A stretch of 64,000 nt of DNA from Neelides folsomi (lineage: Eukaryota; Arthropoda; Collembola; Neelipleona; Neelidae), in contig JAQGBZ010000032.1 of the NCBI GenBank assembly GCA_034687125.1, positions 1-64,000 of the forward strand, written 5' to 3'. This document shows, piece after piece, positions 62,773 to 64,000 of the stretch (positions are counted from its first letter, which is position 1; each line of letters begins with the position of its first letter). The notes beneath the pieces were generated by a model that made no database searches, was not told where the DNA came from, and saw only the letters and a program-made list of their open reading frames with translations. A program made the position numbers and the translations under genes.

Positions 62773-64000
62773 GTGAGTATAGAGAAGTCATCAATCAACT
62801 GCCATCCCGGTCTTCCGTTTCCTACCCCAAAAGAGAAATTATATTTTTTATCCACTTTGCCCATTAAGTCCTACTGAATTTAATATTGTTAATAGTGGAA
62901 TATGGAGGTGAACACGGCTCATATCAACTTTCTTCTTAATCCCATTCCTTTATCCTCCACTCCAACCGCCACTTGGAAACAAATTACAAGTCAAGACAGA
63001 TCCATTTAATTGTTTACTTTTAATTGCGCTACATTACGCTTCCCTTCCGCCTTCACTCTGCACGATCTCTGTTTCCAAACATCCATTAGTCTCTCGGACC
63101 AATGTGCGTAAATAACCATGGATGTTACCGGCAACTGACTGGTTGTAAGGACAATGTGCCCTCATCATACACATTGCATGTTCCATGTTCTTCTAACCAA
63201 AAGCCCAAATTTTGTTTTTACTTTAAAAACAGTAGTTGTAGTCATTTGGGGCCCTCATTAAATTAAAGGTGCAGTAGCTGGCAGAAAGATGAAAAAACTC
63301 TGAATCTGGGAAGTGTAGCTCTTGTGTAGTAAAGTAATAACGTAGGCAATAACTATAAGAAATATGTGAGGAGAGGAAAGTTGTTTTGCAATTCGTAAGG
63401 AGAAGCGAAAAGTATGAAAGGTTTCAAACTTCTTGACATTTGCCTGCTCAGAAGGTAATAAAAGGGAATGAATAAGAAGCTTGGATTAAAGGAAGAAAAT
63501 GTTCAAATGGATTTCCCTTTCAACTCTCCTCTTTTCAACGGCCTTTTTCCTCCTTGTGGGGACGAGGGTTTGGGTGGGAGTACATCTGTTTTAATTACAC
63601 CATCATTTGCAACTCAAACCAGATGTTCCCCCAGGAATTAATTTGAAGCCGAGTTGAAGAGACAGACGAACCTCAGTCAGTTTGATCCTACATGGAAGAA
63701 ATCTCTATGACTCTTCTTCTTTCAGAATTTCCACCGAGGTTGATTAAATCCTCAAAACCTCCTTCCTTTTTCTCATCGACGACTCTCATTATTCCGTCAT
63801 AACTCACAGACAGAGCTTTAAATCTTCATCAGGAAAATGACACAGCACATGAAGTCTTTTCCATAACACGGCACATTTAGTTCCATGCATATTAAGTCAT
63901 CATTGGCAAATATGTGAACAAACCCAATGCATACATCAACAAAGAATAAGTCTTTGATGAATATGTGCAACTTTGAATACATGTATTAATAAATACAACC
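62773..64000. other. Right-hand end of the window
   Basis: No further exon recognised. If the candidate at 62703 is real, this is its first intron; otherwise it is a continuation of the desert. Confidence 0.4.

Overview
This is a eukaryotic nuclear window from an animal, most likely an arthropod or another ecdysozoan. Genes are split by short AT-rich introns with GT–AG ends, and the proteins belong to animal families: Wntless, tetraspanin, cystinosin, animal heme peroxidase, CUB-serine protease, ShKT, and a juvenile-hormone-acid-methyltransferase-like enzyme. The last of these, with the CLIP-like and CUB/protease proteins, favours an arthropod. I cannot name a species. No bacterial-type features, rRNA, tRNA or CRISPR were seen.

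Layout. Genes occupy 1–32.1 kb. In order: the 3' end of Wntless (+, 3–1334); a 608-residue tetraspanin with unusually long cytosolic tails (+, 2036–4682); a single-exon secreted SMP-30/gluconolactonase-like propeller (+, 5613–6629); a small four-helix membrane protein (+, 8096–9688); a secreted ShKT protein (+, 10926–11438) that meets, tail to tail, an 11-exon secreted heme peroxidase with a CLIP-like N-terminus (-, 11515–15182). Next comes a tandem family of three secreted proteins with a long proline-punctuated hydrophobic stripe (-, 15817–17069, 18737–20972, 21770–22664). Then a CUB-domain serine protease (-, 24091–27276), a class I methyltransferase with a Gly-His repeat tail (-, 28298–29548) and, divergent from it, cystinosin (+, 30064–32118). 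All exon structures were assembled by hand from reading frame, splice sites and phase.

From 32.1 to about 62.7 kb no convincing gene was found. This desert looks less AT-rich than the gene-bearing part and behaves like a large regulatory or intronic domain. A candidate signal-peptide exon with a strong donor (62703–62772, +) may be the start of a long-intron gene running off the right edge.

How the genes may work together: from 5.6 to 27.3 kb nearly every gene encodes a secreted product. A secreted heme peroxidase sits directly beside two secreted proteins (paralogs A and C) rich in tyrosine, the usual substrate of peroxidase-driven dityrosine cross-linking. A ShKT protein and a tetraspanin lie close by. 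This is a plausible extracellular-matrix or cuticle cross-linking neighbourhood, but that is inference from gene content and position only. The three-gene hydrophobic-stripe family is the best candidate for something undescribed.
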